Below are positions 41,590 through 50,881 of a stretch of DNA of 64,000 bases, piece by piece. The number at the start of each line of letters is the position of its first letter. Within the stretch, counting starts at the first letter, position 1. Under the pieces are notes generated by a model. The model made no database searches, was not told the origin of the DNA, and worked only from the letters and a program-made list of their open reading frames with translations. Made by a program: the position numbers and the translations under genes. This DNA comes from Isochrysis galbana (Eukaryota > Haptophyta > Isochrysidales > Isochrysidaceae). The DNA lies in NCBI GenBank assembly GCA_018136815.1, contig CM030938.1:1214202-1278201 (forward strand). Direction: 5' to 3'.

Positions 41590-41880
41590 ATGATGAGCGA
41601 GAAAGAGATCGACATCCGCTGCACCGAGCTCCGGAAGTACTTCTTGGAGGCGCGCAATGGCTACACGACGAAGGGAGGCGAGAGGCGGTCGATGTCGCCG
41701 TGGGAGCACGTCCCAAGCGAGGTCGACGCTCGCCGAGCTGAACAAGAACGGCGGGTTCAGCGGGCAGTCAAGATGGCGAAGATGATGAAGAGCCCGACGG
41801 GCAACCCCGACGTGGAGCTGACCGAGATGGAGACGATGGCGGCGAAGCTCGAGGCGCTCTGTATACGAAACATCACTTAG
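41590..41880 (+). CDS. small hypothetical protein
   Basis: A 96-residue frame starting M-M-S-E-K-E-I-D-I-R with balanced, helical, charged composition: 'TELRKYFLEARNGYTTKGG', then an Arg/Glu helix and 'VELTEMETMAAKLEALC'. It ends just before the retrotransposon fragment at 41935. Upstream, 41190-41580, has an open, less convincing frame. It could be a host gene fragment or element-encoded. Not recognised. Confidence 0.4.
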   Translation: MMSEKEIDIRCTELRKYFLEARNGYTTKGGERRSMSPWEHVPSEVDARRAEQERRVQRAVKMAKMMKSPTGNPDVELTEMETMAAKLEALCIRNIT

Positions 41881-41934
41881 GATAGATAAAAACTTTACTG
41901 GCAGTAAACTTGCTTAGCGGAGATCAAAGCAAGA

Positions 41935-42187
41935 TCACACGGACTCAAGGGAGGGTACCTCGAGCAAAGTTAGAGCACAGGAGAAGCCACAGTCTCCCGC
42001 CCCTTTCTCTCCGACTCCTTGCCGAAGCAGCGCGCACGGCCTCCCCGGAACCAGCTTCTCCGCTAAAGAGGGAATTGGGGAAGGGGAAGGGGGTTGATAG
42101 GGGTTAGGGTTGGGTCGTAGGGAGGTTCACTAGCAAGCTGCCTCACGCCGCACATGTAGCGGGAATTTTTAAGAAGATTTTTTTTCT
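41935..42187 (+). repeat. isolated 3' end of retrotransposon subfamily B
   Basis: GAAGCCACAGTCTCCCGCCC, GCCGAAGCAGCGCGC and CACTAGCAAGCTGCCTCACG followed by an AAGATTTTTTTT end match 47906-48106 over the whole length. No coding part is retained. Confidence 0.75.
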
Positions 42188-42329
42188 CGGTGGTGCGCGG
42201 GCGTGGCCCGTTGGCTCTTGCGCCCACTTGGTCGGGCGGGTCGTCCTGACGCGGTCGCTTCGACGACAAGGGGGTGTCCATGAATGCGTCGTCCATCGCG
42301 GCGAGGGCGGGAGGCGGCGCGCGCTCCAT
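42188..42329 (-). pseudogene. N-terminal fragment of an element ORF, interrupted by the retrotransposon
   Basis: Minus-strand start M-E-R-A-P-P-P-A-L-A-A-M-D-D-A, followed by 'SSKRPRQDDPPDQVGARANG'. A related start with inserted Ala/Arg repeats is encoded on the minus strand at 62935-63015, preceded in both by CCATGACCCTATC-type sequence. The frame ends where the retrotransposon 3' end begins. Confidence 0.45.
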
Positions 42330-42807
42330 GACCCTATCGTTTTAACGATAGTTGTTAATGGCTGATGGCTAAGTTGTCTGACCGTCCTATCGACGCTAGG
42401 GCCGGTGCTCGGCATGAGATGTCCCTAGTCCCGGGGCTCAGGAAGGTGGCACACTCATATCAGGTGCTTGGTCCTCATCCGCGCCTCTGTCTACACAAGG
42501 CACGCACGTGTCGCTGTTGCAAGCCTTTCTTGCGGCTGAGCGAATGGCATGCAAGCGCTCGCCAACAAGCTAGAGATGGTCGCCTCTCCCACACATCTTT
42601 AGACAATATGCTACCGCATTCGCTCACGCGACAACCGTTGCTACTCAAAGGCGCCTAAGATCCTGCGCTACGAGCATGCATGTGACCTGCAACACGCATT
42701 CTACGCCATCCATTTCGCTTCCCACAACCGCGCACATGCAGCATGCGTGCGCACTCGTGCGCACGGTAACAAAGGCAAGCTTGAGGCGCTCGCCCGCGCA
42801 TCCCTCC
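42330..42807. other. intergenic, 3' flank of the kinase-epimerase gene
   Basis: A palindrome CTATCGTTTTAACGATAG lies at 42333-42350 beside the broken element ORF. Nothing else recognised. Confidence 0.4.
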
Positions 42808-45273
42808 TCAGCGGCCGTGCTCGATGAGTGCCGCCTCGAGCGCATCGAATGCCTCGGAGAGCCCGTTCGGCGCTCCAAAGAGCGCGCTGCCCGCCACAAG
42901 GGCGTTGGCTCCCGCAGCGGCAGCCAGGGGCGCAGTTCGCTCGCTGATGCCTCCGTCGGCCTGGATTATGGGCAGGCTTGGGAACGTGTAGGCAATCTGC
43001 CGCACCTTGTCAAGGCACGCCTCCTGGAATTGCTGTCCGCCCCGGCCGGGCTCGACGCACAGGACGTCGACCAAGTCGCACACGCCGGCACGCAGTAGTG
43101 GCAGGATAGCGTCGACAGGTGTCGACGGGGCGATGCACACGCCCACTAGGCAGCTGCGGTCGCGGATGTGGCGGGCGAGCTCCTCGGCCGCGCCGGTGGA
43201 GCCGAGCGCTTCCCACTGCATTGTGATAGAGCCCGCGCCGGCCGCCGCGAATTCATCGATGAGGCTCCTTGTGGGGTGAGCCACCCCGAGGTGCACGTCG
43301 ACGTGGAGAGAGGGCGCGGCCCTCCGGATGGCCGCCACAGTGGCAGGGCCCATGCTCGAGTAAGCGCCGGCGGCGATGGGCGAGCCGTCATACACGTCCA
43401 CGTGCACCCATGCGCCCGGGTACGAGGCCGCGGCCTCGATGTCGCGCGCGGCTGCCGCATAGGCTCCGGCGTCGGCCGCAAGAAGCGAGGGCACAACGAG
43501 CGCATGCCGGCCCGATGGGCGAAGCGCGAGCGGCGCCGCGCGAGCGCGCGCGGCGAGTCGGCGGGCCCAGCCTGAGGCGAGTCGGCGCGAGAGGGGCGCG
43601 AGCGTGTGGGAGGCATGCCGGTAGACGGCCCGGTAGAGCGCGTCGTACTGTGCCGCATGGCCCGCCTCGGGCTCAACCACGCGCGCCTGGTGCACCATTG
43701 CATGCACTGCAGCACACACGTCGCCGCCATGCGCGAGCTGCGCCATCGCGAGGACGGCGCCTCCGAGAAGTGGAGCTTCGCCCGTCTCTCCCACAAGCAC
43801 AGGCACGCCCGTCGCGTCGGCATGCATTTGTAGCCACAGCTCCGAGCGCGTGGCACCACCGGCCATCCGGAGGGAGGTGGGAGCTGCGCCCAACACGGCT
43901 GCGAGCGCGTCAACCGAGGCGCGTGTGCCCATGCACACCGCCTCGAGCAAGGCGCGCCAGACGTGCGCGCGCGTGTGTTTAAGCGACAGACCAATGAGTG
44001 CGCCGCGCGCCAGCGGATCGGTCACTGGCGTGCGCGAGCCCTGAAGCGTCTCGAGCGCGAGGCAACCCTCTGCACCCACCGGAAGAGCGGCGGCGGCCGC
44101 GTCCAGCTCGCTCAGCGACAACCCGCCCTCCACGCCGGCCTCGCACCCGAAGAGGCGGCGGCCCCATTGAAGCGCCGCGCCGGTACTCGACTGACCTCCT
44201 TCCACCATGGCGAGCCACGGCAGCGGCGCGCCGCGGTAGCATCCCCAGCACCCCGCCGCCGTGCGCGGCCGCTCATCACCACCCAGCTCCATTACTGCGA
44301 GCTGTAGGTGTGACGAGCCTGTCACGACGCCGACCGTGCCGCCGCCGACAGCGCCGAGGCCAACCATCCCGACGAAGGCGTCGGCGCCACCCTGCACGAG
44401 CACGACGCCCGGTGCCAGCCCAAGATGCGCGCACGCCGCCGCTGTAAGCGGGCCAATGACCTCGCCCATCGCAACACAACGCGATGGCCACTTGGCAGGT
44501 AGGTCGGCCAGCCCGACGCGCTCCAACAACGAGGTCGGCTTGCCGCCGAAGCCACCTTCGCCGGCAGGCGCGGGCAGCAGCGCCTCGACGCCATCGCAGT
44601 GCCACCGCGTCGCCACGTTGCACCCGCCCGCCACCAGCTCGCCCGTGCACATGAAGTTGAGCCAGTCCTGGCACTCGCACACGGTCGCGGCAGCCTCCCA
44701 CACCTCTGGCTCGTTCTGCTTGAGCCAGAGGGCCTTGGGCAGCATCCACTCGGCGGAGAGCGGTCCGGCGCCATCGCAATTGACACGCAGCGCCGGATCG
44801 CCCTTGCCGAGCGCCAGGATCTCCGCCGCTTGAGGAGCAGAGCGAGCATCCATCCAGAGCAGCGCCGGCCGAAGCGGTGTGCCCTCGCTGTCGAGCGCCA
44901 CGACCGTACACGAGGTGGAGGCGATGCAGAGCGCCTCGACCGTGTCCATCGTCGATGCCTCCGCCACCGCCGCACGCACCGCCGCGCCCACGCCCGCCCA
45001 CCAGTCCGCAGGCGCCTGCTCGGCCCAGCCGGCGAGCTTAAATGTAGTTTCGTGGCTCTTCACTCCAGAGCCCACCAGCCTCCCCCGCTCGTCCCACAAC
45101 GCAGCGCGGGTCGACTCAGTGCCGACGTCGACGGAAACGACTAACCGGGTGTGTGCTGTAGGTATCGAGCACCATAGCGCCCACAGCGACACAGAGGAGA
45201 GCGCGGTGGAGAGCCGACTACGACGGGACGCCGTCGGCGCCATCCGCAGTAGGGTAAGGGGGGGGGCAGCCAA
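42808..45273 (-). CDS. FGGY sugar kinase fused to ribulose-phosphate 3-epimerase
   Basis: A single uninterrupted 821-residue frame. Residues 1-42 form a hydrophobic/Arg-Ser leader that could be a signal or plastid presequence. Residues 43 to about 560 are an FGGY kinase: 'VVSVDVGTESTRAALWD' (phosphate 1), 'ECQDWLNFMCTGE', 'VQGGADAFVGMVGLG', 'VTGSSHLQLAV' and 'MAGGATRSELWLQMHADATG' (ATP site). The QGGADA and TGSSH motifs point to the ribulokinase-like branch. Residues 592-821 are a complete RPE TIM barrel: P-S-L-L-A, 'WVHVDVYDG', 'HVDVHLG', 'VEPGRGGQQF' and 'IIQADGGIS', with metal-binding His/Asp residues kept (Tyr replaces the usual Met of DVMDG). The fusion would phosphorylate D-ribulose and epimerise ribulose-5-phosphate to xylulose-5-phosphate. 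Substrate is inferred, not shown. Confidence 0.85.
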   Translation of the reverse strand: MAAPPLTLLRMAPTASRRSRLSTALSSVSLWALWCSIPTAHTRLVVSVDVGTESTRAALWDERGRLVGSGVKSHETTFKLAGWAEQAPADWWAGVGAAVRAAVAEASTMDTVEALCIASTSCTVVALDSEGTPLRPALLWMDARSAPQAAEILALGKGDPALRVNCDGAGPLSAEWMLPKALWLKQNEPEVWEAAATVCECQDWLNFMCTGELVAGGCNVATRWHCDGVEALLPAPAGEGGFGGKPTSLLERVGLADLPAKWPSRCVAMGEVIGPLTAAACAHLGLAPGVVLVQGGADAFVGMVGLGAVGGGTVGVVTGSSHLQLAVMELGGDERPRTAAGCWGCYRGAPLPWLAMVEGGQSSTGAALQWGRRLFGCEAGVEGGLSLSELDAAAAALPVGAEGCLALETLQGSRTPVTDPLARGALIGLSLKHTRAHVWRALLEAVCMGTRASVDALAAVLGAAPTSLRMAGGATRSELWLQMHADATGVPVLVGETGEAPLLGGAVLAMAQLAHGGDVCAAVHAMVHQARVVEPEAGHAAQYDALYRAVYRHASHTLAPLSRRLASGWARRLAARARAAPLALRPSGRHALVVPSLLAADAGAYAAAARDIEAAASYPGAWVHVDVYDGSPIAAGAYSSMGPATVAAIRRAAPSLHVDVHLGVAHPTRSLIDEFAAAGAGSITMQWEALGSTGAAEELARHIRDRSCLVGVCIAPSTPVDAILPLLRAGVCDLVDVLCVEPGRGGQQFQEACLDKVRQIAYTFPSLPIIQADGGISERTAPLAAAAGANALVAGSALFGAPNGLSEAFDALEAALIEHGR

Positions 45274-45523
45274 AAAGAAATCTCCGCCGACAACACACTA
45301 TTTTTAAGGTGGTAGGCGGGTGGCCGCGCGAGGGGGGGGGGGGGGGGGGAAGTACTCTAGCGCGAAAAGAAGGGGCGCGGGAGCGCCCACGCGCCAGGCA
45401 AGCTTGGCCACAATGTCCGCCGCCGAGGCCCATCAGGGCACAGGGGCTGCGGCGGAGGGGCAGGGTGAGTCTCTGCCACCTACCCCTCGGGCCCCCCCCA
45501 CAACTCCCGTCGACTGGGGCCAG
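45274..45523. other. 5' flank of the kinase-epimerase gene
   Basis: G-rich, with a G-run at 45331-45349 close to the gene's start. No feature beyond this. Confidence 0.4.
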
Positions 45524-45690
45524 GTCGTTTGCCTTCATTTGGTACCCCCCGTTTCCCAATACGCAATGCGTCGGTACAAAAAAAATGTGGTCGGTAAAGA
45601 GGTCGTTTGACTTGACTGTTCGAAGAGATAACCCGCGGGACACGGGAACTGTTCTGAGGGTGCTTCATTTTTTTTTGGGTGGGGGTCGCT
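45524..45690 (+). repeat. cassette-family repeat, short form
   Basis: Begins AGGTCGTTTGCCTTCATTTG, continues through CAATACGCAATGCGTCGGTA and an A-run to TGTGG, then directly CGGTAAAGAGGTCGTTTGAC ... GAACTGTTCTGAGGGTGCTT and a T-run. The copy at 45992-46470 is the same except for about 305 extra bases after TGTGG. Confidence 0.85.
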
Positions 45691-45706
45691 TGTGTTTTTT
45701 TTGGGT

Positions 45707-45991
45707 GGGAGCTGTCCCGCAGGGGAGGGGGGGGGGGACAGCTCCCGGCGTCGGGGGGGGGTGGGAGGGGAGGGGGGAAGGGAATCCCCCCCGAACATGT
45801 ATTCCAACGTTGGGGTAACAGCTTGTAATGGGTTTAACCTGTTAATGGCCACTAACAGGGTATTAACACCCCTAAAACAACCTGTTAACACCCAGAAAAA
45901 AACTCAACCTGTTAATGTGCTGACCTTGAAAAACTACTAATGGGTTTCCAAAAAACTTGCCTGTTAATGGTCAGCCCTAGCCTTGATACCT
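45707..45991. repeat. hairpin and CCTGTTAATG-rich spacer
   Basis: GGGAGCTGTCCC and its exact complement bracket a G-rich loop at 45707-45744. From 45826 to 45975 the words CCTGTTAATG or CTGTTAACA occur five or more times in an AT-richer spacer between two cassette copies. Confidence 0.7.
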
Positions 45992-46470
45992 AGGTCGTTT
46001 GCCTTCATTTGGTACCCCTCGTTTCCCAATACGCAATGCGTCGGTACAAAAAAAAATGTGGCCGTGAATACAACAAACAAATGGCGGCGGGCTTGGTGGC
46101 ACATCTCTCGATACAAATCGAGAATCATAAGGTGGTTATAAAAGCTAGCGAAGAGGGTATAAAGTCATGCGATCGCGCGATTTATCTATTACAGAATGTG
46201 AGATTGACTTCTAATATATTTCAAAATAGTATTGAAACCAATACGGAAGTTGGTAAATTAGAACACAAAAAAATGCTGTTTAGAGAACAAATCCGTTTAG
46301 CGAACGAGGAAATCAAACAACTCAGACAAGAAATACAATATTGGGCGATGACCCCCGATACCACCACAAGGACTCGGTAAAGAGGTCGTTTGACTTGACT
46401 GTTCGAAGAGATAACCCGCGGGACACGGGAACTGTTCTGAGGGTGCTTCATTTTTTTTTTGGGTGGGGGT
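45992..46470 (+). repeat. cassette-family repeat, long form with AT-rich interior
   Basis: Same end boxes as 45524-45690. Between TGTGG (about 46071) and CGGTAAAGAGG (about 46376) lie 305 bases absent from the short form. The interior is far more AT-rich than its surroundings and carries most of the frame at 46009-46380. A third, partial 5' box is at 46560-46622. Confidence 0.85.
46009..46380 (+). CDS. coiled-coil ORF inside the long cassette
   Basis: A 123-codon frame beginning within the 5' box (M-V-P-L-V-S-Q-Y-A-M-R-R) and continuing through the insert. The insert encodes a Lys/Glu/Ile-rich helical protein, 'VAHLSIQIENHKVVIKASEE' ... 'LFREQIRLANEEIKQLRQEI', with heptad-like spacing. AT-rich codon use differs sharply from the window's genes, which suggests foreign or element origin. 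Function unknown. Confidence 0.4.
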   Translation: MVPLVSQYAMRRYKKKCGREYNKQMAAGLVAHLSIQIENHKVVIKASEEGIKSCDRAIYLLQNVRLTSNIFQNSIETNTEVGKLEHKKMLFREQIRLANEEIKQLRQEIQYWAMTPDTTTRTR

Positions 46471-46729
46471 CGCTTGTTTTTTGACGCGGGGTGGAAAGCG
46501 CGCGCAAAAAGCGCGCGCGTTTAGCTCGGGCTCTCTCTCTCCTGCCACCGGTTCTCTCCTAGGTCGTTTGCCTTCATTTGGTACCCCTCGTTTCCCAATA
46601 CGCAATGCGTCGGTACAAAAAAATCCACCTCAAGCTTGAGGAACTTGAGATTGGGGAATGCGTTCACCACCTCCCTCAGGAAGCCTTCGACAATCACATC
46701 CGGCATCAGCGTGAGCCTGTGTATATTGC

Positions 46730-47785
46730 GTGTCGTCCCACGCGATCATACAACGAGACGGGCCCCGACTCGAGCAACGTCCACAACCACCGGAGGAGCA
46801 AGAGTTAGTCCCTCAAGAAGATCCGGACGCGCATGATCTAGGTGACATTCTAGTGGACAGAGACCATAACTTCTATCTGCGCCGAAAAGGCGATCACCAC
46901 AAAGTCCAACTTAATGTTATGGGAGAGCCCCATATCCACGAGCGGATCAGCCCGCAACTATTGCCCGATGAGCTATTCACCCCACTGAAGTGGGGACGAG
47001 CGTACGAAGGCCCGGCGGAAACAGCGTATCCGATACCTCAAGAGTACACGCTAAAAGGCACGCAAACTACGCTAGAGGATGTGAGTGCCAGGGTCTTGAC
47101 TAAAGCGTTCCTCGCTTTGAGGAAAACCAAAGCACAAAAATCCACACTAAGATGGGAGAAAAGGTTACCGGTCCTCTCGGGGAAGTGGAAACAAGTATCG
47201 CAACTGTACAAATATAACTTTTTAACACCTAGGGACTCCTATCTGCATTTTAAACATATTCTACATAGGAGAATAGCTACGGCGAACCGTTTTGCCGACG
47301 ATCCGACATGCCGCTTTTGTGGCATAGCCCCCGAGAGTTCCACTCACTTGGCCTCATGTATCGCGACGGAGCCGGTCTTTGAATTCATAGAAGGACTTTT
47401 AGGGATTTGCCTTAAGCCGGGATCCGAAATACCCCAACGTCTTTTCTGCTATCAGGTGGACAGACCGCACCCCTCCTCAGGATACTTAGGTATCTTGGCG
47501 TGGAGGTATATTCTAACCGACTTCTATAACATTCAGTATGGCAACGCGGACGGCAGGTCCGTCAGGTCGATCTTAAGAGCGATCCTCACGAGATATCACC
47601 TGTGAGTAACGGCGAAAGTCGGTTTCTTTCAGAGGCTAAAAAAACAACGGGAGAATATGGGGTTACACGCCCCGAGCAACAAACACATTAAGAGAATGAT
47701 AAGCCCGCTGTACACGGTGGACAAGGATTTCAACATAGGAACGTCGGAGGACCTCTTGCAAGCTTGCAAGCGGCAAGGGGGCTAG
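46730..47785 (+). pseudogene. non-LTR retrotransposon ORF2 C-terminus, subfamily B
   Basis: The frame 46730-47605 encodes a long C-terminal region with 'LHFKHILHRRIATANRFADD', then C-R-F-C and T-H-L-A-S-C. This is a C-x2-C-x7-H-x4-C knuckle like that of R2/NeSL-type and other elements with a C-terminal zinc-binding region. It is followed by 'ILAWRYILTDFYNIQYGNAD'. After a frameshift near 47605 the homologous tail continues to about 47785 (K-R-M-I-S-P-L-Y-T-V-D). The reverse transcriptase is missing. Collinear with 15187-16059. Confidence 0.75.
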
Positions 47786-48106
47786 ACCTACGACACATCA
47801 CCTAAAGCAGCTAAATCTCTGGGTAGGAATCACAGCAGTTACCAAAAAAGGAATCTAAATTATTTAAGGGAGAATAACCAAAGCTAACACCGAAAGCAAA
47901 GGACGAGCCACAGTCTCCCGCCCCCTTCTCTCCAACTCCTGGCCGAAGCAGCGCGCGCGGCCTCCCCGGAACCAGCTTCTCCGCTAACGAGGGAACTGGG
48001 GAAGGGGGAGGGGGTTGTTAGGGGTTAAGGTTGGGTAGTAGGGAGGTACACAAGCACACTGCCTCACGCCGCACACGTAGCGGGGTTTTTTAAGAAGATT
48101 TTTTTC
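47786..48106 (+). repeat. 3' UTR and terminus of retrotransposon subfamily B
   Basis: Ends CTGCCTCACGCCGCACACGT, AGCGGGG, then TTTTTTAAGAAGATTTTTTT. The same 3' end is seen at 41935-42187 and, diverged, at 16385-16628, so it defines the element's terminus. Confidence 0.75.
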
Positions 48107-48318
48107 TCTCTCTCTCGCTTCGAAGTAGTAAAATACAAACCTTTTGTTTTTGGCGTCGGCCCTCGGCTGCGCCGACCGACGCCTCTGGCTGCTGCTTTCT
48201 TCTCGTCGTCGGCCTCGCTCTCCCTCTCCCTCCCTCCCTCCCTCTCTCTCTCTCTCTCCCTCCCTCTCCACCACACACACACACACCCGCCCCCCATCCC
48301 CCTCCTCCCCAAAAGCCA
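48107..48318. other. pyrimidine-rich promoter/leader of the Cnx1-like gene
   Basis: (CT)n and CCCT repeats (about 48218-48265), then ACACACAC and C-rich sequence up to the ATG at 48319. Confidence 0.55.
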
Positions 48319-50499
48319 ATGCCCGCCCCGTCCCTCTCCATCTCCGAAGCCCAATCTCTTGTTCTCTCTCTCTGCGCTCCTCTCGCAGAAGAAGAAGAGC
48401 CCCTGCCTCCTCTCCTCTCCCTCGGCCGATGCCTTTCTCGGCCCCTCCTCGCCGCATTCGACCATCCCCCCTTCCATGCGGCCATCAAAGACGGATTCGC
48501 GCTACACAGTGCATCGACCCCATGCGACGCTGCGCCTGTCGTGTGCAGAGTCACTGCGGGGGGAGGCGAAGGGAGGGAAGGGGATGGGGGATGGGAAGAA
48601 GAGACGACAGGGAGAAGCGCGCCGAGGGAGGGACGGGACGAAGGCGCAGGGCCGGCGGAGCACGGGGCAAGGGAGGGACGCGGGGGGGCGGTGGGCGAGG
48701 CATTAGCTTCAGGTGCGAGCGACGCCTCAGCGGTCATGCCACTAAGGCATGGTGAGGTGGCGTACGTGACGACTGGCGCACCGCTGCCACTTGGCGCTGA
48801 TGCAGTCGTGCCACTCGAGATGGTCGAGATACTCGAGCCGACGTCCAACGTTGCACCCTGTGCGGAGGGTGCGCTCTCGGAGGCTGGGCAGCCAGTACGC
48901 GCACATGCGGCTGTTGTGGCGGCCGCAGCCGCCGCGCGCCGCGTGCGCATCCGCACCCGTGTAGTTGCCGGGGCCGAGGTGCGTGCCATCGGCTCGGATG
49001 TGGCACAGGGAAGCCAGCTGCTCGGCGCGGGGACGGCCATTGGGCCCGCCGAGGTGGGGCTCGCCGCCTCAATGGGCGGTGCCCGGCTGTGGGTACACCG
49101 TCGGCCCCGTGCGGCCGTCCTCTCAACCGGCGATGAGCTGCTCGACCCATTGTCGAGCGCGCAACCGCCTGCCACGCCGACGGGCGGCCGCATCTACGAC
49201 TCGAACCGCGCTGCGTTGCTCGCTGCCGTAGAAGCGGAAGGCGCCATCCCGCTTGATCTGGGTATCGTGGCCGATGGGCGCCACGAGCTCAGCTGCGCTC
49301 TGGACAAGGCGCTCGCCGAAGAGTGCGACATCCTCATCAGCTCTGGCGGAGTCTCGATGGGCGCGCGCGACTTTCTGGGCGAGACGCTCGACCGGCGGGG
49401 CACGCTGCTGTTTGACCGCGTCCTAATGAAGCCGGGTAAACCACTCACCTTCGCGACGGTGTCGCGCATAGGCGCAGGGGGCGAGCCGGACGCTTCACGG
49501 CCTCCCCTTCTGGTGTTCGGCTTGCCGGGCAACCCGGTGAGCGCGCTTGTCTGCTTCTCCCTCGTCATTGCGCCTGCGCTGCGGCGGATGCTTGGCCGGC
49601 CCATGCCATTACCCCGGCGCGTCTCTGTTGTGAGCGGCGAGGCGCTCAAGCTTGACCCCGAGCGGCCTGAGTACCACCGCGCAACACTCACCGCAACCCC
49701 GGAGGGTCTCGTCGCCACATCTACCGGTCGCCAAATTTCGAGCCGCCTCCTGTCGTGCGCGAGCGCGCACGCCTTGCTTGAGCTGCCAAAGGGGAATGGG
49801 GTGCTGCCCGCCGGGACACGGTTATCGGCGCTGCTGGTCTCTTCGCTCTCCGGCAGCGAGCCGCACGACGCCGCGCCCTTTGACGGCCTCCCGCAGCCGC
49901 TAGTCCCCATCAACAAGTCCCACAGCACGCCTGCCATGGTGGGGACCGCACACCCTGCGGGCGCAGCTAATGCATACAAAACGCCACGGACGGCGATTCT
50001 TGTGCTCAGTTCTCGAGGTAACGAAATGACCGCGTTTCAGACGCATCTTGCCACCCGAGGCGTCGCCATCTCGCACCTTCCCCTCGATGCCGACGTGCTC
50101 CCCAACAATTACGCTCCACATGGGCAGCCTGCAACCTCGGCGCGTATGGTAGAAGCTCTTAAGGAGGCGTGTGCGTCGGCATATGGCGCGGCCGTCCTCC
50201 TCCTGCCGCAAGAAGTTGCCGCCGCGGAGGCTTGGCTTAGCGCAGCGCGCACGATGGCCGTAAAGCGCGTGCCTTCCTTTGCCTCAGTGATGCAGGCCTC
50301 CTTCCTCGCCGCTCAGCCGCCCACAAACCGAACGGCCAACAGCCTTGTGCTTCGCAGCCTGATGCGCGGGGAGGTGGAGGCCCTAGTCGTAGGCCACACC
50401 CTCCTTATCATGCTGCCCTCGGCAGCAGAAGTTGCGTCAGCCGACGCGCTCATGGAGCTGCTCCCAACACTTCGGCATGCATGCGCGCAGCTACAGTAG
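48319..50499 (+). CDS. Cnx1-like molybdopterin molybdotransferase with degenerate G domain
   Basis: A 726-residue protein. Residues 1 to about 500 are a complete MoeA/Cnx1E domain, which inserts molybdate into adenylylated molybdopterin: 'HAAIKDGFAL' (usual M-D-G-Y-A-V), 'TTGAPLPLGADAVVPLE', 'LSTGDELLDP', 'GGRIYDSNRAALL', 'CDILISSGGVSMGARDF', 'LMKPGKPLTFA' and 'VFGLPGNPVSALVCF'. Residues 70-120 are a low-complexity Gly/Glu/Arg insertion that could be an unrecognised in-frame intron. The C-terminal 170 residues sit where Cnx1 has its MogA-like G domain and end 'LMELLPTLRHACAQLQ' like one. But the T-G-G-T-G motif that binds molybdopterin is replaced by 'AVLLLPQEVAAAEAWLS'. The E-then-G order matches plant Cnx1. 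Cytosolic by family. Confidence 0.85.
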   Translation: MPAPSLSISEAQSLVLSLCAPLAEEEEPLPPLLSLGRCLSRPLLAAFDHPPFHAAIKDGFALHSASTPCDAAPVVCRVTAGGGEGREGDGGWEEETTGRSAPREGRDEGAGPAEHGAREGRGGAVGEALASGASDASAVMPLRHGEVAYVTTGAPLPLGADAVVPLEMVEILEPTSNVAPCAEGALSEAGQPVRAHAAVVAAAAAARRVRIRTRVVAGAEVRAIGSDVAQGSQLLGAGTAIGPAEVGLAASMGGARLWVHRRPRAAVLSTGDELLDPLSSAQPPATPTGGRIYDSNRAALLAAVEAEGAIPLDLGIVADGRHELSCALDKALAEECDILISSGGVSMGARDFLGETLDRRGTLLFDRVLMKPGKPLTFATVSRIGAGGEPDASRPPLLVFGLPGNPVSALVCFSLVIAPALRRMLGRPMPLPRRVSVVSGEALKLDPERPEYHRATLTATPEGLVATSTGRQISSRLLSCASAHALLELPKGNGVLPAGTRLSALLVSSLSGSEPHDAAPFDGLPQPLVPINKSHSTPAMVGTAHPAGAANAYKTPRTAILVLSSRGNEMTAFQTHLATRGVAISHLPLDADVLPNNYAPHGQPATSARMVEALKEACASAYGAAVLLLPQEVAAAEAWLSAARTMAVKRVPSFASVMQASFLAAQPPTNRTANSLVLRSLMRGEVEALVVGHTLLIMLPSAAEVASADALMELLPTLRHACAQLQ

Positions 50500-50881
50500 A
50501 GCACGGACACCACGCTGGTTATGCGCGCATAGATCCGCGTAGACTACTGCCTTGCAAGAAGCAAGTGCTGTGTTGTAAGTGTGTGCCGCACCTTGTTCCA
50601 AGATGCCAAAATTTTGGAGGGTTCAAGCTAGTAATAATACAAAACATCTGAGCGTTAGTACCACTACTCCCACGTACTAGCCCGGTACTATCATGACACC
50701 CGCCTCAGCGCACTTGCATTTGCCCGTACACCTTGACCTTGACGTGTGCTGGTGCATAGACACATACATATATGCATCCCTTCAAATTTCCCTCCTCGCA
50801 AACCCCCGGCTCCCATTGTAACTCCTCACAAGTTACAATGAGGGAAAACCCAGTGAGGGCCGAACCGACCTACGTCGGGCG
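50500..50881. other. intergenic, dispersed 3' repeat at 50648-50736
   Basis: Contains the copy of the 1664-1740 repeat (CTGAGCGTTAGTACCACTAC ... GGTACTATCATGAC ... CAGCGCAC). A short inverted TTGTAACTC...AGTTACAA lies near 50815-50838. Confidence 0.6.
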
